The notes: generated from the letters alone by a model not told the origin. Shown: positions 1 through 9,200, numbered from the stretch's first letter. The stretch: DNA of 64,000 nucleotides from Thalassospira lucentensis MCCC 1A00383 = DSM 14000 (GCF_000421265.1 NZ_ATWN01000008.1:62001-126000), one strand, 5' to 3'. Numbers and translations: made by a program.

Positions 1-399
1 GATTTGATAGAAAATATGACGCCCACGGCGTTCAGAAGCCAGAATCCGTTGATCGCGCAAATGACGCAAATGATGGCTGCACAGCGATTGTGACATATTG
101 GTTGCGTCGGCCAGTTCGCCAACGGTTTGGGGCTTTTCAATGCAGCGCAGAACAAGCTGCAAACGTCCGGCATCACCCAATAACGAAAAGATTTTCGCCG
201 CCGCTTCAATATGGGGCAAGGATAAATCCGTTCCCATGGCCCGCGATGCATCGCGCGTGACAGCCGCCCCTTGCTCGGTACTCAGGCCAAGACGGGCCGC
301 AGTATCGCATTCATCACAATTTACATCCGCGCCATCTTTTGTGGTCGCAGACGTAGGTGTAGCATCGGATTTACGGGGTGCGGCTTTGCTTTCTGACAT
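1..399 (-). CDS. ArsR/SmtB-family metal-sensing repressor (3' end outside window)
   Basis: A winged-helix repressor of the ArsR/SmtB class, presumably releasing DNA when it binds a metal. The 133 codons present open at ATG 399 behind a strong GGGGG-type ribosome site and are still open at the window edge. The region from about residue 65 on matches SmtB-like proteins, including SQSLCSHHLRHLRDQRIL (recognition helix) and GRHIFYQI (wing). The N-terminal extension holds NCDECD (Cys28, Cys31), the kind of N-terminal thiol pair seen in Zn/Cd/Pb sensors such as CadC; the ELCVCDL alpha-3 motif of arsenic sensors is absent (ELADATN instead). A Zn/Cd-type ligand is therefore more likely than arsenite, but this is inference. 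A target transporter may lie beyond the left edge. Confidence 0.85.
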   Translation of the reverse strand, partial: MSESKAAPRKSDATPTSATTKDGADVNCDECDTAARLGLSTEQGAAVTRDASRAMGTDLSLPHIEAAAKIFSLLGDAGRLQLVLRCIEKPQTVGELADATNMSQSLCSHHLRHLRDQRILASERRGRHIFYQI

Positions 400-583
400 A
401 CCCCCTATTTTCCACGTCCATCCCCCGGTGGCAAGGGGAACGATACAGCAAGACAAAAAATCGCGCCCAAGAATAGCCGATTTGAAATACCTGTTTTCCA
501 CGGCAGTAGGCCATTCAACGAGCATTGTTTGGCATTTATGAATTGGTCTTTCGAGAATCATGATTGACTATTTTCGATAATTT

Positions 584-602
584 ATTAATGTTTTACATTA
601 AT
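584..602. promoter_or_regulatory. Perfect dyad ATTAATG-N5-CATTAAT, possible operator
   Basis: Two perfect 7-bp arms sit 44 bp upstream of the DUF2975/YozG-type pair, just downstream of a possible -35 (TTGACT, 564-569), so they would cover the -10 region. This is a good place for an operator of the HTH protein encoded at 1200-1406. The assignment is positional only. Confidence 0.4.
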
Positions 603-645
603 TAAATCGCGATATTACGAAGTCACCCTATCAGGAGCCCCGCAC

Positions 646-1200
646 ATGCCAAACCCGTCAACATCTAACACGTTTAAACGTGTCCGCATGGTCAGCACAC
701 TCCTGCACTGGGCCTGTGCTGTAGCAATTCTTTTTCAGATTTGCGTCGTTCCACTTATCTGGTACGCGCCGGGTTGGGCCGAGGTCAGCACCAGTCAGAT
801 GACGATCAGCCTTGCCGAACTTCACGCGCTGTCGGGCTGGCAGAAATATGTCACGATGGCAGTGATGATGATCCCGTCGCTGGTGATGGCCTATGGGCTT
901 TATCGCCTGCACAAAATGTTTGTCGCCTTTGCCCGCGACGTCATCTTCAACCCTGAACCGATCCTGCACTTAAAGGCCTTTGGCATCGCGCTTTTGGCGC
1001 AAACTCTGATCAAGCCCGTGACCGGGGCGCTAACATCGGTTCTTGCCACCTTCCACCGCCCGGAAGGCGAGCGCGTTTTATCCATCGGCCTCAGCAATGC
1101 CGAGGCCAGCACACTTTTCCTTGGCGGGCTGATCATCGTCATTGCCTGGGTCCTAGGCGAAGCGGTTCGTATTGATGCCGAAAACCGGAGCTTTGTCTGA
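646..1200 (+). CDS. DUF2975 family membrane protein
   Basis: A 184-residue inner-membrane protein with four hydrophobic segments, near residues 18-38, 69-88, 110-130 and 155-175. This layout and the HTH gene directly downstream match the DUF2975/YozG pairs (YoaS-YozG in Bacillus). The function of the family is not established. The ATG follows AGGAG. Its stop TGA overlaps the next ATG (TGATG), so the two genes are translationally coupled. I infer that the membrane protein and the regulator work together, but the sequence gives no ligand. Confidence 0.75.
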   Translation: MPNPSTSNTFKRVRMVSTLLHWACAVAILFQICVVPLIWYAPGWAEVSTSQMTISLAELHALSGWQKYVTMAVMMIPSLVMAYGLYRLHKMFVAFARDVIFNPEPILHLKAFGIALLAQTLIKPVTGALTSVLATFHRPEGERVLSIGLSNAEASTLFLGGLIIVIAWVLGEAVRIDAENRSFV

Positions 1201-1406
1201 TGGCCATCATTGTCCGGCTGGATGTGATGCTGGCAACACGCAAAATGAAGTCCAAGGACCTAGCATCAAAAATCGGCATTAGCGAACAGAACCTATCGCT
1301 TTTGAAATCGGGGAAAGTGCGCGGTGTGCGGTTTGAAACGCTGGCAGCCATTTGCAAGGAACTTGACTGCCAGCCCGGTGATCTTCTTGAATTTGAGAAA
1401 CCCTGA
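1200..1406 (+). CDS. YozG-like Cro/C1-type HTH regulator
   Basis: A 68-residue single-domain DNA-binding protein. The pattern MLATRKMKSKDLASKIGIS, then EQNLSLLKSGKVRGVRF, then CKELDCQPGDLLEF is typical of the short XRE/HTH_26 proteins that accompany DUF2975 membrane proteins. It overlaps the DUF2975 stop by one base. It probably autoregulates the pair, perhaps through the dyad at 584-602, which is inference from position. Confidence 0.85.
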   Translation: MAIIVRLDVMLATRKMKSKDLASKIGISEQNLSLLKSGKVRGVRFETLAAICKELDCQPGDLLEFEKP

Positions 1407-1540
1407 TAAACGCCAAGCTCCTTCAAGCACTGAAGACGAGTGTGGCATCCCTCATGCCATGAAATTGCCTTTGATCCGACATTGGCTGTCATCATTGACT
1501 TCTATGTCATAGGTGACAGCCATTTTCAAAGGAGGCATCC

Positions 1541-1816
1541 ATGACGCCGCGCCCGATCCCGGAGCACGCAAAACTGCAACAGACTTTCAAGGACTGGGAG
1601 TTTGGTCTGGCTGCACATTGCAAGAACTCGGAAACTGGCATTGAACCACTGCCCAGCGAAGTGGTTCAGGCATGGGATGATATGGAAGTCGCGTGGAATG
1701 CGATAAAGGATCACGCCCCCAATCCGTCCGAGGCCGAAGTTACCCGGTTTCACGCGGCCAACCGTCGCCTGCAACAGGTTTGGGAAGACATGATCTCAAA
1801 CAAACATCCGCGCTAA
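1541..1816 (+). CDS. Hypothetical acidic protein, 91 aa
   Basis: I do not recognise a family. The ORF starts behind a near-perfect ribosome site (AAAGGAGG, 8 bases before ATG), which is good evidence that it is translated. The product is soluble and mostly helical in character, rich in Glu, Asp and Trp, with no signal peptide or membrane segment. It stands alone, 134 bp after the HTH gene and 141 bp before the MAPEG gene. Confidence 0.6.
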   Translation: MTPRPIPEHAKLQQTFKDWEFGLAAHCKNSETGIEPLPSEVVQAWDDMEVAWNAIKDHAPNPSEAEVTRFHAANRRLQQVWEDMISNKHPR

Positions 1817-1957
1817 CCTAGTGTCCATATAACCCGTCTGATCCACTTACACCGGACTTAGCGCACTCCAAGGCATGTGACTTAGATCCCCTCAAACTGA
1901 TCCAATTGTCGGGCATATTACGTAGGGCATTCATCACCCGTAAAATTTGGATTTCCA

Positions 1958-2374
1958 GTGACCTACGAACTTTCAATTCTTGTGCTCAATGCAATACTCT
2001 GCCTGACGTTTCCTTGGGGCTATAATTATGCCTATGCCAAGCAACCCGGTGTCGGCGGCAAACGTTTGATGGGCAATCGCGATAACCTGCCTGAACGCAG
2101 CGGCTTGGCCGCGCGCGGGTTGCGGGCCCATCAAAACCATCTGGAAAACCTTTTACCCTTTGCGATCATTGTCCTGACCGCACATGTCACAGGCATATCA
2201 AACACGGCAACGATTACCTGTGCAGTGGTCTTCCTGCTTTGCCGTCTGGCGCATGCGACTTTTTACATCGCAGGCATCAGCAGGCTTCCGGGCATCAACG
2301 GTGTGCGCTCGATTGTCTATTTCATCTGCGTGATTTCGATGCTGGTTTATGCGGCTCAGTTGTTCATTTACTAG
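1958..2374 (+). CDS. MAPEG family membrane protein
   Basis: A 138-residue four-helix membrane protein of the MAPEG superfamily (membrane-associated proteins in eicosanoid and glutathione metabolism). The family signature is clear around residues 47-68: ERSGLAARGLRAHQNHLENL followed by PFA, in which a conserved Arg/His/Asn/Glu cluster precedes the second helix. The start is GTG with a weak ribosome site, and there is no better ATG in frame. Bacterial members often have glutathione-dependent activity, but the substrate cannot be read here. Confidence 0.8.
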   Translation: MTYELSILVLNAILCLTFPWGYNYAYAKQPGVGGKRLMGNRDNLPERSGLAARGLRAHQNHLENLLPFAIIVLTAHVTGISNTATITCAVVFLLCRLAHATFYIAGISRLPGINGVRSIVYFICVISMLVYAAQLFIY

Positions 2375-2545
2375 AACCCTCTTGGTTTAATAGCAGATTT
2401 GCGCAACCAACCCTGATCTGATGCTTGCCGTGCCCTGTTTGATTTGCCTAAATGGGGCAACAACAGGTGCGCACGAGATAACAGCACCGACACCGATGGC
2501 CAAATGCCATGGTGATAGGGAATGTTACAGGAAAGGACGTTTGGA

Positions 2546-3298
2546 ATGACGCAGAAAGTAGCCTTGGTCACGGGTTCCGCACGCGGGATCGGACTTGCAA
2601 CTGCCAAGCTGTTTATCGAACAGGGCTGGCACGTGGCGATGATTGATCGTGACGGGGATGAGCTAAAATCTGCATCTGCTGATGTGTCCGACGCTAAACC
2701 GTTTGTGTGTGACGTTTCAGTCCCAAAGCAGGTTGACCAGATGGTTGATGCGGTGCTGTCCGCATTCGGGCGTATTGATGCAGTGGTCAACAATGCCGGG
2801 GTTGCCGACTTTCTGCCGATTGAGGAAACCGACTTTGCCGCATGGCGCCGGATTATGGACACCAACCTTGACGGGGTGTTTCTGATCTCGCAGGCCGCCA
2901 TTCCGGCACTCAAGGAAACCAAGGGCGCGATTGTCAATATCGGGTCGATTTCCGGCCTTAGGGCATCGACCCTTCGTGTCGCCTATGGCACATCCAAGGC
3001 TGCGGTTATTCACATGACCAAGCAACAGGCGGCCGAGCTTGGCGAATATGGCATCCGTTCCAACTGCGTCTGCCCTGGCCCTGTGAAAACCAAACTGGCG
3101 ATGGCGGTGCATTCACCGGAAATCATCTCGGCCTATCTCGATGCCATGCCGCTTAACCGCTATGGCAATGAAACCGAAATCGGCGAGGTGATTACGTTTC
3201 TGTGCTCGGACAAGGCAAGCTTTGTCACCGGACAGATCATCGCCGCTGATGGTGGCTTTGAAAATGTCGGTGTCGGTTTGCCAGCGCTTAGGAGCTAA
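2546..3298 (+). CDS. SDR family NAD(P)-dependent oxidoreductase
   Basis: A 250-residue classical short-chain dehydrogenase/reductase. The nucleotide-binding motif TGSARGIG is near residue 9, NNAG near 80, the catalytic Ser in NIGSISG near 132, and YGTSK (YxxxK) near 150, followed by CPGPVKT and a C-terminal GQIIAADGG typical of the family. The frame is open from 2522, but ATG 2546 is chosen because GGAAAGGA lies just before it and the Rossmann strand begins at once. The substrate is unknown. A small lipoprotein gene follows after 7 bp. Confidence 0.88.
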   Translation: MTQKVALVTGSARGIGLATAKLFIEQGWHVAMIDRDGDELKSASADVSDAKPFVCDVSVPKQVDQMVDAVLSAFGRIDAVVNNAGVADFLPIEETDFAAWRRIMDTNLDGVFLISQAAIPALKETKGAIVNIGSISGLRASTLRVAYGTSKAAVIHMTKQQAAELGEYGIRSNCVCPGPVKTKLAMAVHSPEIISAYLDAMPLNRYGNETEIGEVITFLCSDKASFVTGQIIAADGGFENVGVGLPALRS

Positions 3299-3305
3299 GT
3301 TTTAA

Positions 3306-3458
3306 ATGCGCCCGTTTAGCCTGATGATCCTGATTGTTGCAACAGTGTCACTGTCATCCTGTCTGACCTTTAACTGGCAGCGCAGTGTGCAACAGGCACT
3401 ATCTAATGCGTGCAATTCGACGGATGATTGCGGGTCCGACGGGCCTCCGCCCAACTAA
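3306..3458 (+). CDS. Small predicted lipoprotein, 50 aa
   Basis: A short ORF with a hydrophobic signal segment (residues 6-16) ending in the lipobox LSSC, with Cys19 as the lipidated residue. The mature part is only about 32 residues, hydrophilic, with two more cysteines (NACNSTDDCG). An AGGAG sequence at the end of the SDR gene lies 12 bases before the ATG. It probably shares a transcript with the SDR gene. Function unknown; entericidin-sized lipoproteins are of similar length, but I see no real match. Confidence 0.6.
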   Translation: MRPFSLMILIVATVSLSSCLTFNWQRSVQQALSNACNSTDDCGSDGPPPN

Positions 3459-3489
3459 GGGCTTCGGCGGGCGAAACCATATCTGTCTA

Positions 3490-4377
3490 TTAATCGGTTT
3501 CCACCGCCGTCCCGCCCAATTTCGGCGCCAAATGGCGCATCGCATCGTCGATAAAATCCAGTACAGCACGGATGCGCGCGGTTCGTTGTAAATCAGGGTG
3601 GGTGAGAAGCCAGAGGTCTGTAGCAAGTGGGTCAATCGGATCACCAACACGGATCAGTTCTTTCGCCCCATCGCCAAGGTAACAGGGCAAAATGCCCTGC
3701 CCGGCTTTATTGTGAAGGGCTGCGAACATGCCCATGATCGTATCGCAGCGATAATCGCAGTGTGCCAGAAATCCATTTTGATCCATCCAGTTACGTAACG
3801 GTGGATACCCCATGGCGTCATCCGGGCCGACCCAGTTGGTCGCCTCATCGACGGGCAAGTCACGATGGCGATAGATGGCCTGCGTGATCACGCCAACCTT
3901 TTTACCGACAAGAATTTCTGGCGGATTTGTCGCGGGACGAAGGGCGACATCGGCCTCGCGCCGCGACAGGTCAAAAAGATTATTCGATGCAATGACCTCA
4001 AGCGCGATATCGGGAAATGTGCTCCGAAACTGTGACAGTATTGGGCTGAGGACACCCCAGAGCAACGTATCGGTTGTGGTCAGCCTGACCGTGCCCGATG
4101 GTTTCAAGTCCCGGCCAATCACCCGGCGTTCGACAGCGGAAATTGCAGTGGCAATGTCCTGTGCGTTGTCGGCAACTTCCTGTCCGGCGGTCGTGACCTG
4201 ATATCCGCGACGGTCACGAAGGAACAGCTCGACACCAAGATGTTCCTCAAGATCATTCAGGCGCCGGAACACCGTGGCATGACTCACCCCCAAATGGCGT
4301 GCCGCCCCTGATAACGATCCCTTTTCGGCAATCGCCAGCACAATTTTCAGATCATCCCAGTTAAGATCACTGTTCAT
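3490..4377 (-). CDS. LysR-family transcriptional regulator
   Basis: A 295-residue LysR-type regulator. The N-terminal winged HTH reads NWDDLKIVLAIAEKGSLSGA then ARHLGVSHATVFRRLNDLEE, and the remainder is a periplasmic-binding-like effector domain. The frame is open back to 4446, but the ATG at 4377 places the HTH at the usual distance from the N terminus; its ribosome site is weak. It is transcribed divergently from the quinone reductase at 4500, with 122 bp between them, the classic arrangement in which the regulator controls its neighbour. Confidence 0.88.
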   Translation of the reverse strand: MNSDLNWDDLKIVLAIAEKGSLSGAARHLGVSHATVFRRLNDLEEHLGVELFLRDRRGYQVTTAGQEVADNAQDIATAISAVERRVIGRDLKPSGTVRLTTTDTLLWGVLSPILSQFRSTFPDIALEVIASNNLFDLSRREADVALRPATNPPEILVGKKVGVITQAIYRHRDLPVDEATNWVGPDDAMGYPPLRNWMDQNGFLAHCDYRCDTIMGMFAALHNKAGQGILPCYLGDGAKELIRVGDPIDPLATDLWLLTHPDLQRTARIRAVLDFIDDAMRHLAPKLGGTAVETD

Positions 4378-4499
4378 TTTTGCAAACTCATTTGCCAAAT
4401 TCATAGAATTTACCGACACAGATGAATAATCATAGGATGCCGCCAACCCGCCGTAAAGCCGGAAGAAACCCGGTAATGACCCACACCGAAAGGCGCATC

Positions 4500-5225
4500 A
4501 TGAAAGTCCTGATTGTTCATGCCCACCCGGAACCACACTCTTTTAACGCCAGCCTGACGCAGAAAGCCGGTGATGTCCTGCGCCGTGCCGGGCACGAGGT
4601 CACAGTGTCCGACCTTTATGCCGAGGGGTTCGATCCTGTCGAGGCTCCCCGCCATTACCAAGACCGTGAAAATCGGGATGTTTTCGCCCCGCTTGGCGAA
4701 CAGCGACATGCCTATAAGGGCGGAACACTTGCCCCGGATGTAACCCGCGAAATTGACCGACTTGAGCAGGCCGATCTGCTTATTCTGCAATTCCCGCTTT
4801 GGTGGCATGGCATGCCAGCCATTTTGAAAGGATGGATGGATCGGGTGTTTGTCAGTGGAGGTCTATACAGCAGCAAGATGCGCTATGACGCCGGGTATTT
4901 CCGGGGCAAGCGCGCCCTTGTGTCCATGACCAGTGGTGCGCCTGCGCAGGCCTTTGGCCCCGGCGCACGTGGTGGCGATCCCGACACGCTGCTGTGGCCC
5001 ATACATTATTCGCTGCATTATATGGGTTTTACGGTCCTGCCCCCCTTTACGGCGTACGGTGTCCAAGGCCATGGTTACAGCTATCAATCAAGCGATGCGC
5101 TTGGACGCCACCAGCAAGCTTTGCTTGATGGTTGGGTGGAACATGTGACGCAGATTGACAATGCAAAACCGCTAAGCTTTCCGGGGTGGCAGGACTGGGA
5201 TGTTGATGGGCGAGCACTGCTTTAA
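4500..5225 (+). CDS. NAD(P)H:quinone oxidoreductase, flavodoxin-2 fold
   Basis: A 241-residue flavoprotein of the NQO1/MdaB/KefF family, expected to reduce quinones by two electrons with NAD(P)H. The phosphate-binding loop is at the N terminus (HAHPEPHSFNASL), QFPLWWHGMPAILKGWMDRV is in the middle and SMTSGAP follows, all diagnostic. ATG 4500 is chosen because GAAAGG lies 7 bases before it; in-frame starts at 4422 and 4476 would add residues outside the domain. The divergent LysR gene probably responds to an electrophile or quinone. A hairpin terminator follows at 5279. Confidence 0.85.
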   Translation: MKVLIVHAHPEPHSFNASLTQKAGDVLRRAGHEVTVSDLYAEGFDPVEAPRHYQDRENRDVFAPLGEQRHAYKGGTLAPDVTREIDRLEQADLLILQFPLWWHGMPAILKGWMDRVFVSGGLYSSKMRYDAGYFRGKRALVSMTSGAPAQAFGPGARGGDPDTLLWPIHYSLHYMGFTVLPPFTAYGVQGHGYSYQSSDALGRHQQALLDGWVEHVTQIDNAKPLSFPGWQDWDVDGRALL

Positions 5226-5278
5226 GCATTTCCGTACACTGCATCGCCCATCGTGAGTGGGCTTAACGTATCAAAACA

Positions 5279-5308
5279 AAACGGCGCGCCCCTTGGGACG
5301 CGCCGTTT
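5279..5308 (-). terminator. Rho-independent terminator of guaA (probably bidirectional)
   Basis: A perfect 10-bp stem AAACGGCGCG / CGCGCCGTTT with a 10-base loop lies between two convergent genes. On the minus strand it is followed by TGTTTTGATA, a U-rich tail, so it best serves guaA. The plus-strand tail is shorter. Confidence 0.8.
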
Positions 5309-5330
5309 GTCGCTTCCGATTTCGAAAAAC

Positions 5331-6884
5331 TTATTCCCACTCGATGGTTCCGGGTGGTTTGGAGGTGAAGTCATAGGTGACACGGTTAATGCCGTTGACT
5401 TCATTGATGATCCGGTTGGCGATGCGGCCCAGAAGTTCTGGCGGGTACGGGAAGAAGTCCGCCGTCATGCCATCGGTTGAGGTCACCGCGCGCAACGCAC
5501 AGGCATAGTCATATGTCCGGCCATCACCCATCACGCCAACGGTGCGTACCGGCAGCAGCACGGCAAAGGCCTGCCAGATCGCGTCATACAGACCCGCGTT
5601 GCGGATTTCTTCGAGGTAAATCGCATCGGCCTTGCGCAGGATATCAAGCTTTTCGCGCGTGATCGGCTGTCCGGGAATGCGGATCGCAAGTCCCGGCCCC
5701 GGGAACGGATGACGCCCGACGAAGCTGTCAGGCAAGCCCAGTTCACGGCCAAGGTCACGGACTTCGTCCTTAAACAATTCACGCAGCGGCTCCACCAGTT
5801 GCATGTTCATGCGTTCTGGCAAACCGCCGACATTGTGGTGGGATTTAATCGTGACCGACGGACCACCGGTGAATGACACGCTTTCGATCACGTCAGGATA
5901 GAGTGTGCCCTGTGCAAGGAAATCTGCACCGCCGATTTTCTTGGCTTCTTCTTCGAAAGTTTCGATGAAAAGACGACCGATGGTTTTGCGTTTGGTTTCC
6001 GGATCAATTTCACCTTCGATGGCATTGATAAAGGTGTCAGTGGCATCCACATGGACCAGTGGAATGTTGTAATGGTCGCGGAACAGGGTGACGACCTGAT
6101 CGGCCTCGCCCGAGCGCATGAAACCGTGATCAACAAACACACAGGTCAGTTGATCACCAATGGCCTCGTGGATCAGAACCGCGGTGACGGAGCTATCAAC
6201 ACCACCCGACAGACCGCAGATGACTTTGCCATCACCGACCTGTTTGCGGATTTTTTCAATCGCATCGTCTTTATAGGCATTCATCGTCCAGTCGCCCGAA
6301 CACCCGGCAACGCCGTGGGTGAAGTTTTTGAGCAACTGTGCGCCATGCGGGGTATGGACCACTTCGGGGTGGAACTGCACGGCATAGAATTTTTTGTCAT
6401 CATTGGCGATGGCGGCAAACGGGGCGCCATCGGATTTGCCAACAACCCGGAAGCCATCAGGCAGCGCATCAACGCGGTCGCCGTGGCTCATCCAGACCTG
6501 TTCGCGTGCACCTTCGGCCCAAGTGCCAGTAAACAGCGCGCAATCTTCGATCACATCGACAAAGGCGCGACCAAATTCACGGTGGTCAGATGTGGCAACC
6601 TTGCCGCCCAGCTGATTGACCATGGTCTGCTGACCATAGCAAATGCCCAGAACCGGCACGCCAAGATCAAACACACGGGCCGGGGCAGATGGTGCCTTGT
6701 CCCAATGGACAGACGCCGGCCCCCCCGAAAGGATGACCGCCTTGGGGGCATATTCATCCAGGAATTCATCCGAGATGTTATTAAAAGGGTGGATCTCGCT
6801 ATAGACACCGCTTTCACGTACGCGACGTGCAATAAGCTGGGTGACCTGGGATCCGAAATCAATAATCAGCACGCGATCAGTCAT
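5331..6884 (-). CDS. guaA: GMP synthase (glutamine-hydrolysing)
   Basis: Converts XMP to GMP with ATP and glutamine, the last step of guanylate synthesis in the cytosol. The 517 residues carry the full set of motifs: class I amidotransferase ([18 protein letters not shown] with the catalytic Cys near 83, QFHPE with the His), the ATP pyrophosphatase loop LSGGVDSS near 227, and the C-terminal GMP-synthase dimerisation domain ending in GTIEWE. It is about the normal length. ATG 6884 follows GGAGATACGG. In this window the guanine pathway genes run in the same direction as guaB ... rsmB ... guaA. Confidence 0.97.
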   Translation of the reverse strand: MTDRVLIIDFGSQVTQLIARRVRESGVYSEIHPFNNISDEFLDEYAPKAVILSGGPASVHWDKAPSAPARVFDLGVPVLGICYGQQTMVNQLGGKVATSDHREFGRAFVDVIEDCALFTGTWAEGAREQVWMSHGDRVDALPDGFRVVGKSDGAPFAAIANDDKKFYAVQFHPEVVHTPHGAQLLKNFTHGVAGCSGDWTMNAYKDDAIEKIRKQVGDGKVICGLSGGVDSSVTAVLIHEAIGDQLTCVFVDHGFMRSGEADQVVTLFRDHYNIPLVHVDATDTFINAIEGEIDPETKRKTIGRLFIETFEEEAKKIGGADFLAQGTLYPDVIESVSFTGGPSVTIKSHHNVGGLPERMNMQLVEPLRELFKDEVRDLGRELGLPDSFVGRHPFPGPGLAIRIPGQPITREKLDILRKADAIYLEEIRNAGLYDAIWQAFAVLLPVRTVGVMGDGRTYDYACALRAVTSTDGMTADFFPYPPELLGRIANRIINEVNGINRVTYDFTSKPPGTIEWE

Positions 6885-7174
6885 CGGGCCGTATCTCCGT
6901 CGAAGATGGGGTTGCGCCGTACATACGCCAAACCATCGTTATGGGCAACCCGGCGCAAACCGTCACCCACCGATGCATTCAAAAAACTTTCCCCCATAAA
7001 CCGGGTGTTTGGGGATAATTGCGACCTTTTTGAGCACTTTGTCCCCTGAAAAATACACAATTGGTCCCTTTTTAAAGCGCAATGGGCAGGCACATTCGCC
7101 TTTAACGGAACGCGGTCAACAACGCGTCCACGTATGAGCACATCAACACTGATTAGAAATAGGGACACATAACC

Positions 7175-7531
7175 ATGAGCAATTCCAAGGGTAGTAAAGT
7201 CGCACTTGCCGTCGCGGGTCTTATTCTTGTGGCCGGTGCCGCCACCGCCATTGCCATGACCCAGTCCAAAGGCGACAATCCGCTTGCGATTATCGGCGCC
7301 GAAGAAACCAGCAATGCGACCGGTGCGGTCAAAATCCCAAAAATCCCGGCACCGAATGCGGAAATCGGCGAAGTACAGCCCAAGTCCGATCCGATGGCAG
7401 ACAGCAAGGCTGAAGCCAGCCCACAGACCGAAGAAGACGGTAGTGCGGTTCCGGGCATGAATAACTTGCTTAACAACGATGCCATGACCAAAGACGGCGC
7501 AACCAACGAACCAGCCCAGAAGACCGAATAA
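7175..7531 (+). CDS. Hypothetical membrane-anchored protein, 118 aa
   Basis: A lone gene on the opposite strand between rsmB and guaA. One N-terminal membrane segment (about residues 8-27) is followed by a roughly 90-residue low-complexity tail rich in Pro, Ala, Lys and Glu (for example KIPKIPAPNAEIG). It is probably an inner-membrane anchor with a disordered periplasmic tail. An AGGGAC ribosome site and a strong terminator at 7632 support a real transcription unit. I do not recognise a family. Confidence 0.65.
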   Translation: MSNSKGSKVALAVAGLILVAGAATAIAMTQSKGDNPLAIIGAEETSNATGAVKIPKIPAPNAEIGEVQPKSDPMADSKAEASPQTEEDGSAVPGMNNLLNNDAMTKDGATNEPAQKTE

Positions 7532-7631
7532 GCTCTCTGTCTGATTTTCAGAGACGGGTTTGGTTTGATTGCCTGAGCAGACTGTAGAAGATATCTTCAA
7601 CGCAACTGCGCGTTCACGGTAAAATAAAACT

Positions 7632-7664
7632 GGCCCTGCGGCAGATGCGCGCAGGGCCTTTTTT
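7632..7664 (+). terminator. Rho-independent terminator
   Basis: Stem GGCCCTGCG / CGCAGGGCC (9 bp, 9-base loop) followed directly by six T residues on the plus strand. It ends the transcript of the gene at 7175. Confidence 0.85.
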
Positions 7665-7755
7665 ATATGTGTCAGAGCCAAAGTCATAAGGTCGGGCAGA
7701 GTAAGGGCGGTAGCGGGCAAGGATCGTTGGGAGTATGCCGCAACCACAAGCATCA

Positions 7756-9093
7756 TTACTTTGCCTTGCCTTTTGCCGTGCGTTCAAACACCGCGACAAA
7801 GAAACCGTCAGTGCCGTGCACGTTGGGCGACAGACGTAGCCATGGCTTGTCTTTACCGCCCGGTACCGGCACGGATTTTGGCGCATCGGGCCAGATGTCA
7901 CTGATCGGAACCGGTTTGAAATCCTTACGATCACGCATAAAGGTTTCGATCAGACGTTCGTTTTCCTCGGGCATGATCGAACAGGTCGCATAGATCAACC
8001 GACCACCACGTGTCACACGTGCGGCACCGGCTTTGAGGATTTTGCTTTGTTCGGCCATCATCGCACGGACATCGCGCTGACCAATCCGCCAACGCAGGGC
8101 CGGATTACGGCGCAACGTACCAAGGCCCGAACACGGAACGTCAAGCAAGACACGATCAAAGAACCCGGATTTGCTGCGCAACCATGTGTCGCGTTCATCA
8201 GAAATAATGCGTTGCTGGATGCAGTCGCCTGCCCCGGCACGGCGCGCACGCTTACGTGCATTATCAAGGCGCGCGGCGTGGGTATCACAGGCAAGGATAC
8301 GGCCCTTACCGCGCATGTCAGCAGCAATACCAAGGGTTTTGCCACCACCCCCCGCACACATATCAAGGATGGTCATACCCGGCTTGGCATCAACAATATT
8401 GACGCAAATTTGCGATGCTTCGTCCTGAATTTCGATCAGGCCATCCTTATAGGCCGCCGTCACCAGCATGTTCAGTCCCAGCGGCAACCGAAGACCATTT
8501 GGCGCATAGGGCGTTTTTTTGATGTTCTTGATGCCGTCCGCCTCAAGCGACTTGATGGCATCATCGACAGTCCCGCGCAGACGGTTAACCCGAAGATCAA
8601 GCTTGGCGGGCTTATTATAAGCCGCCATTTCTTCAGGCAGGTTTTCGTGATGGAGCTTGAGAAGTTCCGAATACAGCCATTTTGGCAGTTCGGTTTTTAC
8701 AGCCCCTGGCTGCCCATCATGATCAAGCGTCTTGCCCGATAGTTTGTTGATCAGGTGTTTTTCATTGGGATGAAGAATTTCCGGGCAGAATTGTTCGCCG
8801 GTGAAACGGTCTTCAAGATCGTCCGTTTTCAAATTGTCCTTCAAGACAAGCTCGGCGATCATACGCGCCCGGCCGTCCTGGAATTCATAACCACATTCTG
8901 CCAGCCACCAGCCCAGACGGGCCTGATGCCGGATCAGGTTATAAAAACGTTCGCTGATTTCACGGCGATCGCCACCGCCAATATAACGGCGTGATCCGAA
9001 ATAGCCTGATACAACGCGATCTGCGTCGTCTCTGGTATGGGTCCAACCGTCATAAAGTTCAATGACGGCCGCGATACGAGCACCGGGTTTCAA
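7756..9093 (-). CDS. rsmB: RsmB/NOL1/NOP2-type rRNA (cytosine-C5) methyltransferase
   Basis: A 445-residue SAM-dependent RNA m5C methyltransferase. An N-terminal NusB-like region is followed by the catalytic domain: ILDMCAGGGGKTL (SAM loop, near 243), LLDVPCSGLGTLRRNP (motif IV with its Cys, near 318) and YATCSIMPEEN (motif VI with the catalytic Cys). Both cysteines of the family are present. The target C967 of 16S rRNA is taken from RsmB; other family members modify other sites, so the exact base is inferred. It lies downstream of guaB on the same strand but beyond the guaB terminator. Confidence 0.88.
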   Translation of the reverse strand: MKPGARIAAVIELYDGWTHTRDDADRVVSGYFGSRRYIGGGDRREISERFYNLIRHQARLGWWLAECGYEFQDGRARMIAELVLKDNLKTDDLEDRFTGEQFCPEILHPNEKHLINKLSGKTLDHDGQPGAVKTELPKWLYSELLKLHHENLPEEMAAYNKPAKLDLRVNRLRGTVDDAIKSLEADGIKNIKKTPYAPNGLRLPLGLNMLVTAAYKDGLIEIQDEASQICVNIVDAKPGMTILDMCAGGGGKTLGIAADMRGKGRILACDTHAARLDNARKRARRAGAGDCIQQRIISDERDTWLRSKSGFFDRVLLDVPCSGLGTLRRNPALRWRIGQRDVRAMMAEQSKILKAGAARVTRGGRLIYATCSIMPEENERLIETFMRDRKDFKPVPISDIWPDAPKSVPVPGGKDKPWLRLSPNVHGTDGFFVAVFERTAKGKAK

Positions 9094-9164
9094 AACGATT
9101 TTCCAACCTGTTTGCGAGGTGAGATCAACGATCCCTATATGGGACCGGAATGTTCACCTTACGA

Positions 9165-9200
9165 TAAAAAAGCTGATGACGGCAGGAAAGCCTGCCGTCA
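9165..9200 (-). terminator. Rho-independent terminator of guaB
   Basis: Perfect 10-bp stem TGACGGCAGG / CCTGCCGTCA with a 4-base loop. On the minus strand it is followed by TCAGCTTTTTT. It lies about 95 bp beyond the guaB stop and separates guaB from rsmB. Confidence 0.85.

Noticed and set aside
6051-7049. 332-codon plus-strand ORF opposite guaA
   Set aside because: It is antisense to an unmistakable GMP synthase gene, has no domain or ribosome site, and arises from codon bias of the real gene.
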